From a candidate division KSB1 bacterium (GTDB lineage: Bacteria; Zhuqueibacterota; Zhuqueibacteria; Zhuqueibacterales; Zhuqueibacteraceae), in assembly GCA_034506175.1 (NCBI GenBank), contig JAPDQB010000034.1, positions 1-64,000 on the forward strand: 64,000 nucleotides of DNA. Direction: 5' to 3'. The position numbers were made by a program, and so were the translations under genes. This document shows, in pieces, positions 46,937 through 54,840 of the stretch; position 1 is the stretch's first letter, and each line of letters begins with the position of its first letter. The notes below the pieces were generated by a model. That model worked only from the letters and a program-made list of their open reading frames with translations, was not told where the DNA came from and did no database searches.

Positions 46937-47697
46937 TACAAGAAATTCAAAAATTGCTCGATACCTATGTATCGTGGCTGAAAGATAAAACCACGCTACG
47001 CCAAGTCAATGATTGGATTGAGATCACCACGCCTTATCTTGACCGGCACAACGACTATCTGCAAATTTATGCGAAACGCCAGAACGGCGGTTATCTTCTC
47101 ACTGACGATGGTTATATTCTTGATGACTTACAACAATCCGGTTGCAAGCTCGAAAGTGTTAAAAGACAGGCGCTTCTTCGACTTACGCTCAACGGGTTCG
47201 GAGCGCAGTTAAACGAAGGCCGCCTTGAAATTCACGCTTCAGCAGATAATTTTGCGCTGCGGAAGCACAGTCTCATTCAGGCCATGTTGGCGGTGAATGA
47301 CATGTTTTATCTGGCCGTGCCAATGGTGGCCAGCCTGTTCTATGAAGATGTCGTCGCCTGGCTTGATCTGTATGAAATCCGCTATACCCCGAAAGTAAAG
47401 TTTACCGGCAAGAGTGGCTTTGATCATCTTTTTGATTTCGTTATTCCCAAGTCGCGTCGCTACCCCGAACGCATTTTGCATACGATCAATCGTCCGAGTC
47501 GGGATACAGCACAAGCCTTGGCATTTGCCTGGATCGACACGAAAGAAGTACGTCCACCTGATTCAAAAGCCTATGCGTTCCTAAATGATTCTGAACAAAC
47601 AATCTCATTATCAGTCTTGGAAGCATTGCGAAATTATGATGTAAATCCTGTACTTTGGACAAAACGCGAAGAAGTGAGACAACAGTTCACGGCATGA
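46933..47697 (+). CDS. DUF1828/DUF1829-like protein, second gene of overlapping pair
   Basis: A 254-residue soluble protein. The N-terminal half has the DUF1828 pattern (WIEITTPYLDRHNDYLQIYA and GGYLLTDDGYILDDLQQSG). The C-terminal half follows DUF1829 (KVKFTGKSGFDHLFDFVIPK, then HTINRPSRDTAQALAFAW and a DTKEVRPPDSKAYAFLND tail). It is translationally coupled to the gene before it. Known homologues lie in mobile or defence-type regions, but no activity is established. No membrane segment was seen. Confidence 0.7.
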   Translation: MIQEIQKLLDTYVSWLKDKTTLRQVNDWIEITTPYLDRHNDYLQIYAKRQNGGYLLTDDGYILDDLQQSGCKLESVKRQALLRLTLNGFGAQLNEGRLEIHASADNFALRKHSLIQAMLAVNDMFYLAVPMVASLFYEDVVAWLDLYEIRYTPKVKFTGKSGFDHLFDFVIPKSRRYPERILHTINRPSRDTAQALAFAWIDTKEVRPPDSKAYAFLNDSEQTISLSVLEALRNYDVNPVLWTKREEVRQQFTA

Positions 47698-47747
47698 GAA
47701 AAAATTTGTATGACACCGACCGCAAGTTCGATCTCGCCTGAGATATT

Positions 47748-48107
47748 ATGGACAAAATCAACCTCACCCAAAAGTTCCGCCTGTTCTCGGATTATTGGCG
47801 CCCCAAAATCGTCGGCGCGCTGAACGACTCTTACGTGAAAATCGCCAAGCTCAAAGGCGAGTTCGTCTGGCATCATCACGAAAACGAAGACGAGCTGTTT
47901 CTCGTGGTGAAAGGCAGGCTGCTCATCAAATTGCGAGATCGCGATATTTGGCTTGATGAAGGCGAGTTTGTCATTATCCCCAAAGGCGTCGAGCATTTGC
48001 CTGTCGCGGAAGAAGAAGTGCACTTGCTATTGCTGGAGCCGAAATCGACGCTGAACACGGGCAATGTAAAAAATGAGCGAACAGTTACAGAGTTGGAACG
48101 AATCTGA
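47748..48107 (+). CDS. cytoplasmic cupin-domain protein
   Basis: A 119-residue single cupin. Motif 1 is VWHHHENEDELFLVVKG, with two histidines and a glutamate for metal. Motif 2 is GEFVIIPKGVEHLPVAEEE. The match is to small mannose-6-phosphate isomerase-like cupins with a NLTQKFRLFSDYW start. No signal peptide is present, in contrast with the exported cupins at 15-16 kb. It ends convergently with a dehydrogenase gene about 118 bp away. Confidence 0.88.
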   Translation: MDKINLTQKFRLFSDYWRPKIVGALNDSYVKIAKLKGEFVWHHHENEDELFLVVKGRLLIKLRDRDIWLDEGEFVIIPKGVEHLPVAEEEVHLLLLEPKSTLNTGNVKNERTVTELERI

Positions 48108-48224
48108 TATTGTCATCTTTTGTAAGCGGATTTTGCGGATTTAGCCGGCGTTCAATTGCATTTGGATGGTTTTTCAAACAGCTAAAATCCGCTTGATCCG
48201 CTTACTTTTTATTTGCCTTCCCAA

Positions 48225-49223
48225 TCACAAAAACGCATACGGCACCGGCAAATCCAGCATCGTGCGCAAGCCGGGCGGCGCATTCATGATTTTGGGAATG
48301 GCGTTGACCAGCGCCGCAATCGTCGCGGTGTCGCCGAAGATGCCGCCGTCGATGCGCATGGACAGCGGCGGATTGCCGGCGATCTCCACGCTGTCGTGCG
48401 GCTGTTTGGCGCCGACGTACATTTGCAATTCCAGCTTGAGGCGTTCCTGCCCGCCGCTTTTGACGCGCATGATTTGATGAATGCCGGTCACCTGTCCCGG
48501 TTCGACGATTAGATACGGGGTCTTCACGCGTTTGTCCGCAATCATCGGTTTGAGGCTCTCTTTCATTTCATCCACCGGCCAGCTCATGGCGTTCATCACC
48601 GCCAGCGCCGATTCCTGCAAACCAATGTGGCCGAAGGTGCCGGTGGCGGCGCGCTCGCGAAATTCCTTGCGCGAAATGCCGGCGCCGATTTTCTTTTGCA
48701 GCGGCAGGCGGCGCTTGCCGGCATCGACGACACGCGTCGCGGTGATTTTTTTCACTTCGGTGCACACGCCGGTGAGGCACAGCGGCAAAACGTCCATCGA
48801 GAAGCCGGGATTGACCCCGGTGCCGACGACGCCGACGCCGTGCTGTTTCGCCAGTGCGTCGATCCGCTGGCAAAATTCCGGATTGCGTTGGTAGGGATAA
48901 AACAACTCCTCGGTTGATGAAACCACATGGGCACGGCTTTTGATGATTGTTGTCAACTGATCTTCGATGCGATTGAGAAATGACAGCGTGGTATGCACCA
49001 CGACGTGCGGCTGCCATTGCGCCAGCGCCGTCTCGGCGTCGCCGCGAACCGTAACGCCGAGCTGATTGTTCAAGCCGCACACCTCGCCGAGATCCTTGCC
49101 GATTTTGCCGGCATCGATGTCGATGCCGCCGACCAGCTCGATGCCGGATTTCTGCGACAAAACTTTTACGCAGGCCTGGCCGATGGGCCCGAGGCCGAAT
49201 TGCACGACACGAATACGATTCAA
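48225..49223 (-). CDS. DapB-like NAD(P)-dependent dehydrogenase
   Basis: A 332-residue protein with an N-terminal Rossmann motif (RVVQFGLGPIGQACVKVL) and the dihydrodipicolinate-reductase-like order: VGGIDIDAGKIGKDLGEV, VVVHTTLSFLNRIEDQL, VVSSTEELFYPY and GVVGTGVNPGFSMDVLPL. Closest by pattern to 2,4-diaminopentanoate dehydrogenase-like oxidoreductases rather than true DapB. The start is TTG at 49221-49223, chosen because AAGAGGAGGAAGC lies directly upstream; a longer frame from 49268 would overlap the preceding gene. It is the last gene of a five-gene operon. Confidence 0.8.
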   Translation of the reverse strand: MNRIRVVQFGLGPIGQACVKVLSQKSGIELVGGIDIDAGKIGKDLGEVCGLNNQLGVTVRGDAETALAQWQPHVVVHTTLSFLNRIEDQLTTIIKSRAHVVSSTEELFYPYQRNPEFCQRIDALAKQHGVGVVGTGVNPGFSMDVLPLCLTGVCTEVKKITATRVVDAGKRRLPLQKKIGAGISRKEFRERAATGTFGHIGLQESALAVMNAMSWPVDEMKESLKPMIADKRVKTPYLIVEPGQVTGIHQIMRVKSGGQERLKLELQMYVGAKQPHDSVEIAGNPPLSMRIDGGIFGDTATIAALVNAIPKIMNAPPGLRTMLDLPVPYAFL

Positions 49224-49242
49224 GCTTCCTCCTCTTGATAAT

Positions 49243-50316
49243 TTATTGAAGCGGCCATATAAGGTCATTAAAAATTTCTACCTGAAGTTCTTGCGGCTGA
49301 ATGGCAAAACGTCGAATGCGCCGGAGAGGTAAATTTTGTCTCTCGCGCAGAAAAACGTAAACTCGGCCGGTGGCCAACTGCCCGAGGGTGGCGCGCGGTC
49401 GTGAAACGCTCACCACGAACTGGCCGCGCTGCAAGATGGAATTGGCTCGCCATTCATAAACTTCCGGTCCGTAGCCATTGGCGTCTTCCAAGAGCAAACT
49501 GCCGTCAATGCTGTCGCCGCGAGCCACGGCGGAAATGACTTGCCCCCGCGGATTCAAAATTTCCAAATTAAGATCGACCGGCTGGTCCCAAACCAGCGCC
49601 ACGAGAATATCCGACTTTCGTCCGGTGTAAGTGACCCGTCGCGAGGTTTCGCCGCGATTTTCCGCGCCGCGATATGCGACCACCCGCACCAGCGTATTGT
49701 CGCCGAATAGCATCACTGGGTTGGCGAAACCCCCGCCTTTGGATATCGGAAATTTGACATTGACGCTATCGGCGATGATTTCAATATCGGTGACGCTGGT
49801 GTCTTGCGCCTGCCCGTTGATATTGATGACCCGATTATTGGAGGGTGGAATCGTTGCCGGCCCGAACAGACGAAAAGCAACCGGCTCGAGCACGATGTTG
49901 GACGTCACCCGCCTGACCTTCTCGTCAAAGCTGATGAAATCCTGGCCGGAATAAAGCGGGACGAGTCCTTGAAAAGCTTGAATCTGCAAATTGAAATAAT
50001 TGACGCCGGCATTTTGCAGCGGCACCTGGATGACGGTTCGCAATTGGCGGTCATTGCCGAGCCGGAATTCTTTGCGAATGATTTCGCGCTCGAGGGAGCG
50101 ATTCAAAACAAACTCGCTGAATTCGCGCACGAGGATGACGACGCGGTCAATTGCCTGCGGTGACTGCACTGCATTTTCTTTTGAGAGCGCTTGTGAGCTG
50201 CCGCCGGCAAAATGGATGTTGACGAGCAATTCGCCGAACGGTTGCGGTTCCGCCAAAAAACCGCAGCTTTGAAAAACGCCTCCGCAGAATATGATGAGAA
50301 AACGCCAACGTTTCAT
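49243..50316 (-). CDS. lipoprotein with DUF2135-like domain
   Basis: A 357-residue lipoprotein. The signal MKRWRFLIIFCGGVFQSC ends in a lipobox. Middle segments are beta-rich (VPLQNAGVNYFNLQIQAFQ; SVNVKFPISKGGGFANPVML). Near the end, VALVWDQPVDLNLEILNPRG and GYGPEVYEWR match the DUF2135/YfaP-type pattern for extracellular binding domains. ATG 50316 starts the signal peptide; an ATG 42 bp earlier is in frame but has no signal. It belongs to an operon with two CsgG-like proteins and a barrel. Function unknown. Confidence 0.7.
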   Translation of the reverse strand: MKRWRFLIIFCGGVFQSCGFLAEPQPFGELLVNIHFAGGSSQALSKENAVQSPQAIDRVVILVREFSEFVLNRSLEREIIRKEFRLGNDRQLRTVIQVPLQNAGVNYFNLQIQAFQGLVPLYSGQDFISFDEKVRRVTSNIVLEPVAFRLFGPATIPPSNNRVININGQAQDTSVTDIEIIADSVNVKFPISKGGGFANPVMLFGDNTLVRVVAYRGAENRGETSRRVTYTGRKSDILVALVWDQPVDLNLEILNPRGQVISAVARGDSIDGSLLLEDANGYGPEVYEWRANSILQRGQFVVSVSRPRATLGQLATGRVYVFLRERQNLPLRRIRRFAIQPQELQVEIFNDLIWPLQ

Positions 50317-50374
50317 GCAACACCTTCTTGTAACTCGAGTTTCTAAATTTCGCAACAAAAAAACTGCAACGAAA

Positions 50375-51460
50375 TCAAAATTGATAAATGAATCCTACTT
50401 TTACGTCGCCGCCGAGAATTTGATTGCCGTCGATTTTGCCGATGGCGAAATGCGCGACGGCCTCGATTTGCAATGGCGGCGCAATCAGGCCGCGCCAGCC
50501 GGGACCGATGCCGATCACCGCGGCCTCGCCGACGCCATTGTCGTTCTTGCCGTAAATTCGCAGAAAAGCCGAGGCCAGCAGCGCCGCGTCGCGATTCATC
50601 TGCCGCGCCAGCTCGACGGAGAAATCAAATTCGTTGCCGTAGCCAACCGGCAGGCCGCTGCTCAGCACGAAAGGCCTCTTGCGCTTCAAACGATTCTCCA
50701 ACAAGAACGCTGCCTGCCATTTTTCCGCGGCCAAAATGCCGGCAAGGCTGAAATAAATTTTCCCTTCGGCAAGCGAATCCTTTTGCGCGCCGAATTTGTC
50801 TTTGCCATACCACGTATAACCCACGTCCCCGAAAATGCGGCTGCGCTCGCCCAACGGCCGGTCAAAGCCGAGCGCCAAGCTGATTTCAGGCCCGGGAAGA
50901 TATTTTGCCGAGCCGGCGATGGGCGTGTAACGGCCGTGATAAACGCCGCCGACCGAGCCACCAAGAATCCATCCGCCGACCTCCAGCGCCGCCGCGAGGC
51001 TCGCGCTCACGTCAACGCCGCCGCCGAAATAACTCGTCGGCATCGCCAGCGCGTGCGAGGTGATCTGCTGTGCCACCAAGGTTTCTCCGGCGTTGAGCGC
51101 GGTCCGGCCCGAGGGCGCGCTCACGCCGAAATTGAGCAGGGCGCGCTCTTCGCCGAGTATCCATGCCGTGGAAATTTTCGTGTCGGTAAATCCGGCGAGG
51201 CTAAAAGCTGTGTCGGCATTATGCAGCCGGGCGTGGGTCGGCGTATTCATCACGCTGACGCTGAAACGCTCGCTCACGGGATAATGCACGACCAGAGGCA
51301 CAACGATTTCGTCGAGCGTCCGATTCGCGTTCGCCGTCCAGCGTTGAAAAATCACGCCGGTTTCAAACGCCGGACGTTTGATGAACTCGGTGACCGGGCT
51401 TTGGCCGTAAACCGTTGCCGCCAAAATCAGCGCAAAAATAATATTAAGGAAGCGTGTCAT
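50375..51460 (-). CDS. predicted outer-membrane beta-barrel protein
   Basis: A 361-residue secreted protein with a signal peptide (IIFALILAATVYGQ). The body alternates in amphipathic strands with aromatic edges: ETGVIFQRWTANANRTLDE, RFSVSVMNTPTHARL, GVYHGRYTPIAGSAKYLPG, AGILAAEKWQAAFLLENRL and a final GGDVKVGFIYQF ending in a C-terminal Phe, as expected for BAM-assembled barrels. It lies 10 bp after the TPR-CsgG gene and 58 bp before the DUF2135-like lipoprotein gene. The cargo is unknown. Confidence 0.7.
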   Translation of the reverse strand: MTRFLNIIFALILAATVYGQSPVTEFIKRPAFETGVIFQRWTANANRTLDEIVVPLVVHYPVSERFSVSVMNTPTHARLHNADTAFSLAGFTDTKISTAWILGEERALLNFGVSAPSGRTALNAGETLVAQQITSHALAMPTSYFGGGVDVSASLAAALEVGGWILGGSVGGVYHGRYTPIAGSAKYLPGPEISLALGFDRPLGERSRIFGDVGYTWYGKDKFGAQKDSLAEGKIYFSLAGILAAEKWQAAFLLENRLKRKRPFVLSSGLPVGYGNEFDFSVELARQMNRDAALLASAFLRIYGKNDNGVGEAAVIGIGPGWRGLIAPPLQIEAVAHFAIGKIDGNQILGGDVKVGFIYQF

Positions 51461-51470
51461 GCATGCTCAC

Positions 51471-52817
51471 TCAGGGCAGTTTGATGTCAATGAGAATTTC
51501 GCCTTTGGCGCCGAAAACGCTGCGACCTTCAAGAAGCGGTTGGCGCAAATCTTTTGCATTCGCCGGCACCGCGCCGCGCGACGAGGTGGGCGCGAGATTT
51601 TTATTGGTAAAACTAAATGCCGGATTGCTGTTCAAAGCCGCGCGGATCAACGTTAATTTGCGTTTTTGCGCGGCGGTCAAAGGCGTGCTTCTCCCCGGAC
51701 CGCGGCTTGCCGCTCGCAGCTCCCGCCGCGTCATTTGCGACAGACTGGCCTTTTCCAGTTGCGTTCTGGCGAGGCTAAATTTGGGATCGATCTTGACCGC
51801 CTGTTGAAACTCGTGCTGGGCTTTCGTAAAATCACCGCGGTCGCGCGCCTCCAGTCCCCGCGAATACGCCAGAAACGCCAGCAGATTTTCCGTCGGAATC
51901 GTGAGAATCGCCTTTTCTTCCGCCTCGGTGAGATTGATGCCCAACTCATCAATCACTTTGAACACGAGGTTTTTTTCCAGGCGAAAAAAACGCGCCAGCT
52001 CGCCGGAGGTTTCGCCAATCGGCTGCGAAACTTTGGCCACCGCGTCCGAGAGAGTGGCATCCAAACGCAGCCGGCCGCCGGCGAGATCGAGAAAGCTGCC
52101 CTGCAAAACTTTTTTGACGCCGAGCAGTTGGCCAACTCGCGGCGCGGTTTGTTCATCCACCAAGCCAGTTTGGCCGAGCCCCATTTCTTCGAGCAACGCT
52201 TGCATGCGGCTGCGCTCGATCACCGTCAAAGCTTTCACCTGACTGAGATCGCTGATCACCATGTCGGCCAAGCCTTTGGCGAGCGGATCAAAACCGGCGT
52301 TGCCGCCGAGATTGCGAAAGTTCAGCACGGCGAGGGATTTTTCCGGAAAGCTTTGCGGATCAATGGCGCTTTCTGCGGCGAGCGCCTGGCGGGCTTCGAG
52401 GCGCAGTTTCGCTTGAATGGCGAGATCGAGGCGCGCCTCCAGTTGGCGGCGATAATCGTAACTGCTCACCTCGGCATAATCACGATACAACTTGATGGCG
52501 TCGTCGAGCCGCCCGGTTTTTTCGTAAGCCAGGCCGAGATAGAGCCGCGCCATGCCGTCTTGAGGCATGCGTTCCACAGCCTTTTCCAAAATCAACGCCG
52601 CGTTTCGATGGCTTTGTGTTTCATAAAGCGCAATACCGAGATCGCGCACCGCCAGCGCGTTCAGCGGATTTTCCTTCACCGCCAAACGCAGCTCGGCGAG
52701 GGCTTTTTCATACTCTTCTTTATCCAGCGCCTCGCGGCCGCGATTGTAATGCGTGGCCGGTGCACACGAGATAATGAAGCCAGCAACCAGCAACCAGCAA
52801 GCAACGAGCATCTTCAT
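51471..52817 (-). CDS. TPR lipoprotein with CsgG-like domain
   Basis: A 448-residue lipoprotein (signal ends FIISCAP). TPR repeats occupy residues 20-165 (AVRDLGIALYETQSHRNAAL; ARLYLGLAYEKTGRLDDAI). A CsgG-like domain covers about 170-290 (SLAVLNFRNLGGNAGFDPL; GLADMVISDLSQVKALTVI; ERSRMQALLEEM; GVKKVLQGSFLDLAGGRL). Its C-terminal part has another TPR-like hairpin (ARDRGDFTKAQHEFQQAVK). CsgG forms secretion pores for curli, but many stand-alone CsgG-like proteins do not, so the role here is unknown. It overlaps the next gene upstream (52814-53503) by 4 bp. Confidence 0.8.
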   Translation of the reverse strand: MKMLVACWLLVAGFIISCAPATHYNRGREALDKEEYEKALAELRLAVKENPLNALAVRDLGIALYETQSHRNAALILEKAVERMPQDGMARLYLGLAYEKTGRLDDAIKLYRDYAEVSSYDYRRQLEARLDLAIQAKLRLEARQALAAESAIDPQSFPEKSLAVLNFRNLGGNAGFDPLAKGLADMVISDLSQVKALTVIERSRMQALLEEMGLGQTGLVDEQTAPRVGQLLGVKKVLQGSFLDLAGGRLRLDATLSDAVAKVSQPIGETSGELARFFRLEKNLVFKVIDELGINLTEAEEKAILTIPTENLLAFLAYSRGLEARDRGDFTKAQHEFQQAVKIDPKFSLARTQLEKASLSQMTRRELRAASRGPGRSTPLTAAQKRKLTLIRAALNSNPAFSFTNKNLAPTSSRGAVPANAKDLRQPLLEGRSVFGAKGEILIDIKLP

Positions 52818-53503
52818 GGCTTGGTTTTCTCCAAAATGGCCAAGCGTTGTTGGGCTTGGATAAAATTTTTGTCTTCAGCGAGGGCTTCGCGATATTTTTT
52901 CCTGGCGTTGTTCATCTCCCCGCGGTCTTCGCAGGCCACAGCCTGCGAAAACAACAACAGCGCAGAAAATTTCACATTTTTTAAATTATCGAGCCTGGCC
53001 ATCTCGGCGGCGGAAAGACGTGGCGCCAATTCTTTGACGAGTTTTTTATTGAGGACTTTGACCATGTCGAAGATTTGTCCCTCTTTGCCGGTCTGTTCGC
53101 CGGCTTTCAAAGTTCGGCCGGTTTCCACTTCGACGATGCGCGCATCCAGGCGCATTTTGCCGTTCGGCAAATAAACAAATCCGCCGAGCAAAAGATGCTG
53201 CGCGCCCACGAGCTTGCCGACCTGCTGCGCGGTTTTTTCGTCGATCAGGCCGGCTTGCGTGAGCTGCATTTCTTCGATGACGCGGCGCAGATCGGCGCGC
53301 TCGACCAAACGCAGGGCCTGCAACTGGCTCAGCTCGCTGCTGAACATCTGCGCCAAACCCTTGCGCAGCGGCTCCAAGCGCTGGCGGTCGGCGAGGCTGT
53401 TGTTGTCGAAATCCAAAACTGCGAGGGTGGGCTGGGCAAAAGCGGATAAACAAGAGAAAAAGATAAAAAGAAAAAACGGCAATTTTATAAGGCGGAGGTT
53501 CAT
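52814..53503 (-). CDS. secreted CsgG-like protein
   Basis: A 229-residue secreted protein. The signal peptide LPFFLFIFFSCLSAFAQ is followed by a CsgG-like domain (LAVLDFDNNSLADRQRLEPL; GLAQMFSSELSQLQALRLV; ERADLRRVIEEMQLTQAGLI; GAQHLLLGGFVYLPNGKMRL) and a TPR-like tail (RGEMNNARKKYREALAEDK). ATG 53503 is preferred because AAGGACGTT precedes it. It is the first gene of a five-gene minus-strand operon running to 48225. It pairs with the next CsgG-like lipoprotein and overlaps it by 4 bp, so the two probably act together at the envelope. Confidence 0.78.
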   Translation of the reverse strand: MNLRLIKLPFFLFIFFSCLSAFAQPTLAVLDFDNNSLADRQRLEPLRKGLAQMFSSELSQLQALRLVERADLRRVIEEMQLTQAGLIDEKTAQQVGKLVGAQHLLLGGFVYLPNGKMRLDARIVEVETGRTLKAGEQTGKEGQIFDMVKVLNKKLVKELAPRLSAAEMARLDNLKNVKFSALLLFSQAVACEDRGEMNNARKKYREALAEDKNFIQAQQRLAILEKTKP

Positions 53504-53588
53504 AACGTCCTTCATAGTTCAACGTTGCAAGCTCGTGGACGATCCTGGCACAATCGAAACGTGGTATTTTAAAATATACAGCATAATT

Positions 53589-54059
53589 TTAAATTTCTGC
53601 CAATCGGTTGGCAATCTCATACGCAGCAATCCCGAACGCCACGGCGACGTTGAGCGAGCTTTTCATGCCGCGCATCGGCAGGGAGATCACGGCGTTGCAG
53701 CGCGTCAAAATTTCGGGCGCGATGCCGTGAAATTCATGCCCGACGACGAGCGCCAGCGGAAAGCGGTACGTTGCGCGGCGATAATCGACACTTGCCGGTG
53801 TGTTTTCGAGCGCGATCAGAGCATAGCCGTCGTTTTTTAATTTTTCCAAAGCCTCGGCGGTCTGCTTGAAATATTCCCACGCCACTGTTTCTTCCGCGCC
53901 GAGGGCGGCTTTGCGAATCTCCTGGCGCGGCGGCGTGCCGGTCATGCCGCAGAGATAAAGCTTTTGCACGCCGGCGGCATCGGCGGTGCGAAAAATCGAG
54001 CCGACGTTGTGCAGGCTGCGGACGTTGTCGAGCACGGCGACGAATTGAATTGAGTTCAA
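53589..54059 (-). CDS. SpoU/TrmH-family RNA methyltransferase
   Basis: A 156-residue SPOUT methyltransferase. The motifs are LDNVRSLHNVGSIFRTADA (motif 1), ALVVGHEFHGIAP (motif 2) and ISLPMRGMKSSLNVAVAFG (motif 3, the knot with the SAM pocket). It should methylate the 2-prime hydroxyl of a tRNA or rRNA residue; the target is not clear. It starts inside the end of the small DUF5647-like gene (4-bp overlap, 54056-54059). A 120-bp fragment of a second such gene lies at 54718-54840. Confidence 0.9.
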   Translation of the reverse strand: MNSIQFVAVLDNVRSLHNVGSIFRTADAAGVQKLYLCGMTGTPPRQEIRKAALGAEETVAWEYFKQTAEALEKLKNDGYALIALENTPASVDYRRATYRFPLALVVGHEFHGIAPEILTRCNAVISLPMRGMKSSLNVAVAFGIAAYEIANRLAEI

Positions 54060-54355
54060 AACACTATCGCCTTCTTTTTTATCTTCCGGCCATTTGAAAT
54101 CTGACGTGCGCGAGATCGAGCGGTTTTTAAATCATTTTCGACCTTTAGTTTTGGCCGCACTAATCGCGATTTTTGTGGCCGCAGAGACGCGATTTCAACC
54201 AGCACAAGCGGTTGGTTGGGTTCGCGATTTTTTTGGTCATATTCCGGCAGCAGAACAACCACAGCGTTATCAGGAATCTGAGGATGCTCAAAGAGATAAC
54301 GGTCAAATTCAAAAGATAGATCAAGATTTTTGTTGACGGCTTCTTCTTGTGTCAT
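54056..54355 (-). CDS. DUF5647-like small protein (possible antitoxin-type partner)
   Basis: A 99-residue protein. The start NKNLDLSFEFDRYLFEHP and middle IPDNAVVVLLPEYDQKNRE, then PLVLVEIASLRPQKSRLVRP, follow the pattern of a small family catalogued as DUF5647. It is basic at the C-terminus. It overlaps the upstream broken gene by 4 bp (ATGA) and the trmH-like gene by 4 bp, so all three read as one translationally coupled unit. The tight coupling of two small genes suggests a toxin-antitoxin-like pair, but this is inference. Confidence 0.65.
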   Translation of the reverse strand: MTQEEAVNKNLDLSFEFDRYLFEHPQIPDNAVVVLLPEYDQKNREPNQPLVLVEIASLRPQKSRLVRPKLKVENDLKTARSRARQISNGRKIKKKAIVF

Positions 54356-54687
54356 TGCTTCATCTCCTTTTCGTAAATTTTACGGTAAGATTGCCAATTC
54401 TGTTTAATGTCAATCTCAGCAGATTTCAAAACTTGTCCATAGTCTCCCGAAGCAAGGTAGGTTTTGTCCTGTGTGCCGTCGGCATGAAGTAAATCGCGAT
54501 GAGCAAAACCATGCGCTGTGTCGTAACGAACTACGGAACATCACACCTCTCCGATAAAAGCTTCGTATTGCACCGCAAAAGCAACGATTCTGCCATGTTT
54601 GGAATAATGGATTCGCCGCCAATGGTCAATATCACTGAGATACCGAATAAACTGAACAGTGCGAACGGAACTTTTGCCAGAATTCAC
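54352..54687 (-). pseudogene. small TA-like partner gene interrupted by one in-frame TGA
   Basis: One frame from a GTG at 54685-54687 reads RTVQFIRYLSDIDHWRRIH, FAVQYEAFIGEV, then TGA, then CSVVRYDTAHGFAHRDLLH, ADGTQDKTYLASGDYGQ and IKQNWQSYRKIYEKEMKQ, ending at TGA 54352-54354. Frame and similarity continue across the TGA, where relatives commonly have tryptophan (EW..VVRYD), so a TGG-to-TGA change is likely. The family resembles one catalogued as DUF7718, found upstream of DUF5647 genes. The start is uncertain. It overlaps the next gene by 4 bp. Confidence 0.6.
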
Positions 54688-54717
54688 GTTATCCTCTGGA
54701 CGTTTGACAGAAAATAT

Positions 54718-54840
54718 CTATCTTTTCAACTGCGCTAACGCTTCAGAGGTTTGCTTAAAACATTCCCACGTAACGGTTTCCTCGGCGCCGAGCGCAGCCT
54801 TGAGAATTTCATTCCGCGGCGGCATTCCGGTCATGCCGCC
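54718..54840 (-). pseudogene. trmH-like gene fragment (internal segment)
   Basis: About 37 codons read GMTGMPPRNEILKAALGAEE then TVTWECFKQTSEALAQLK. They align with GMTGTPPRQEIRKAALGAEE and TVAWEYFKQTAEALEKLK in the intact methyltransferase at 53589-54059. Only this internal piece is present and it stops at TAG 54718-54720. It overlaps out of frame the end of the membrane-protein gene at 54831. It is either a duplicate scar or the stump of a second gene. Confidence 0.8.
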
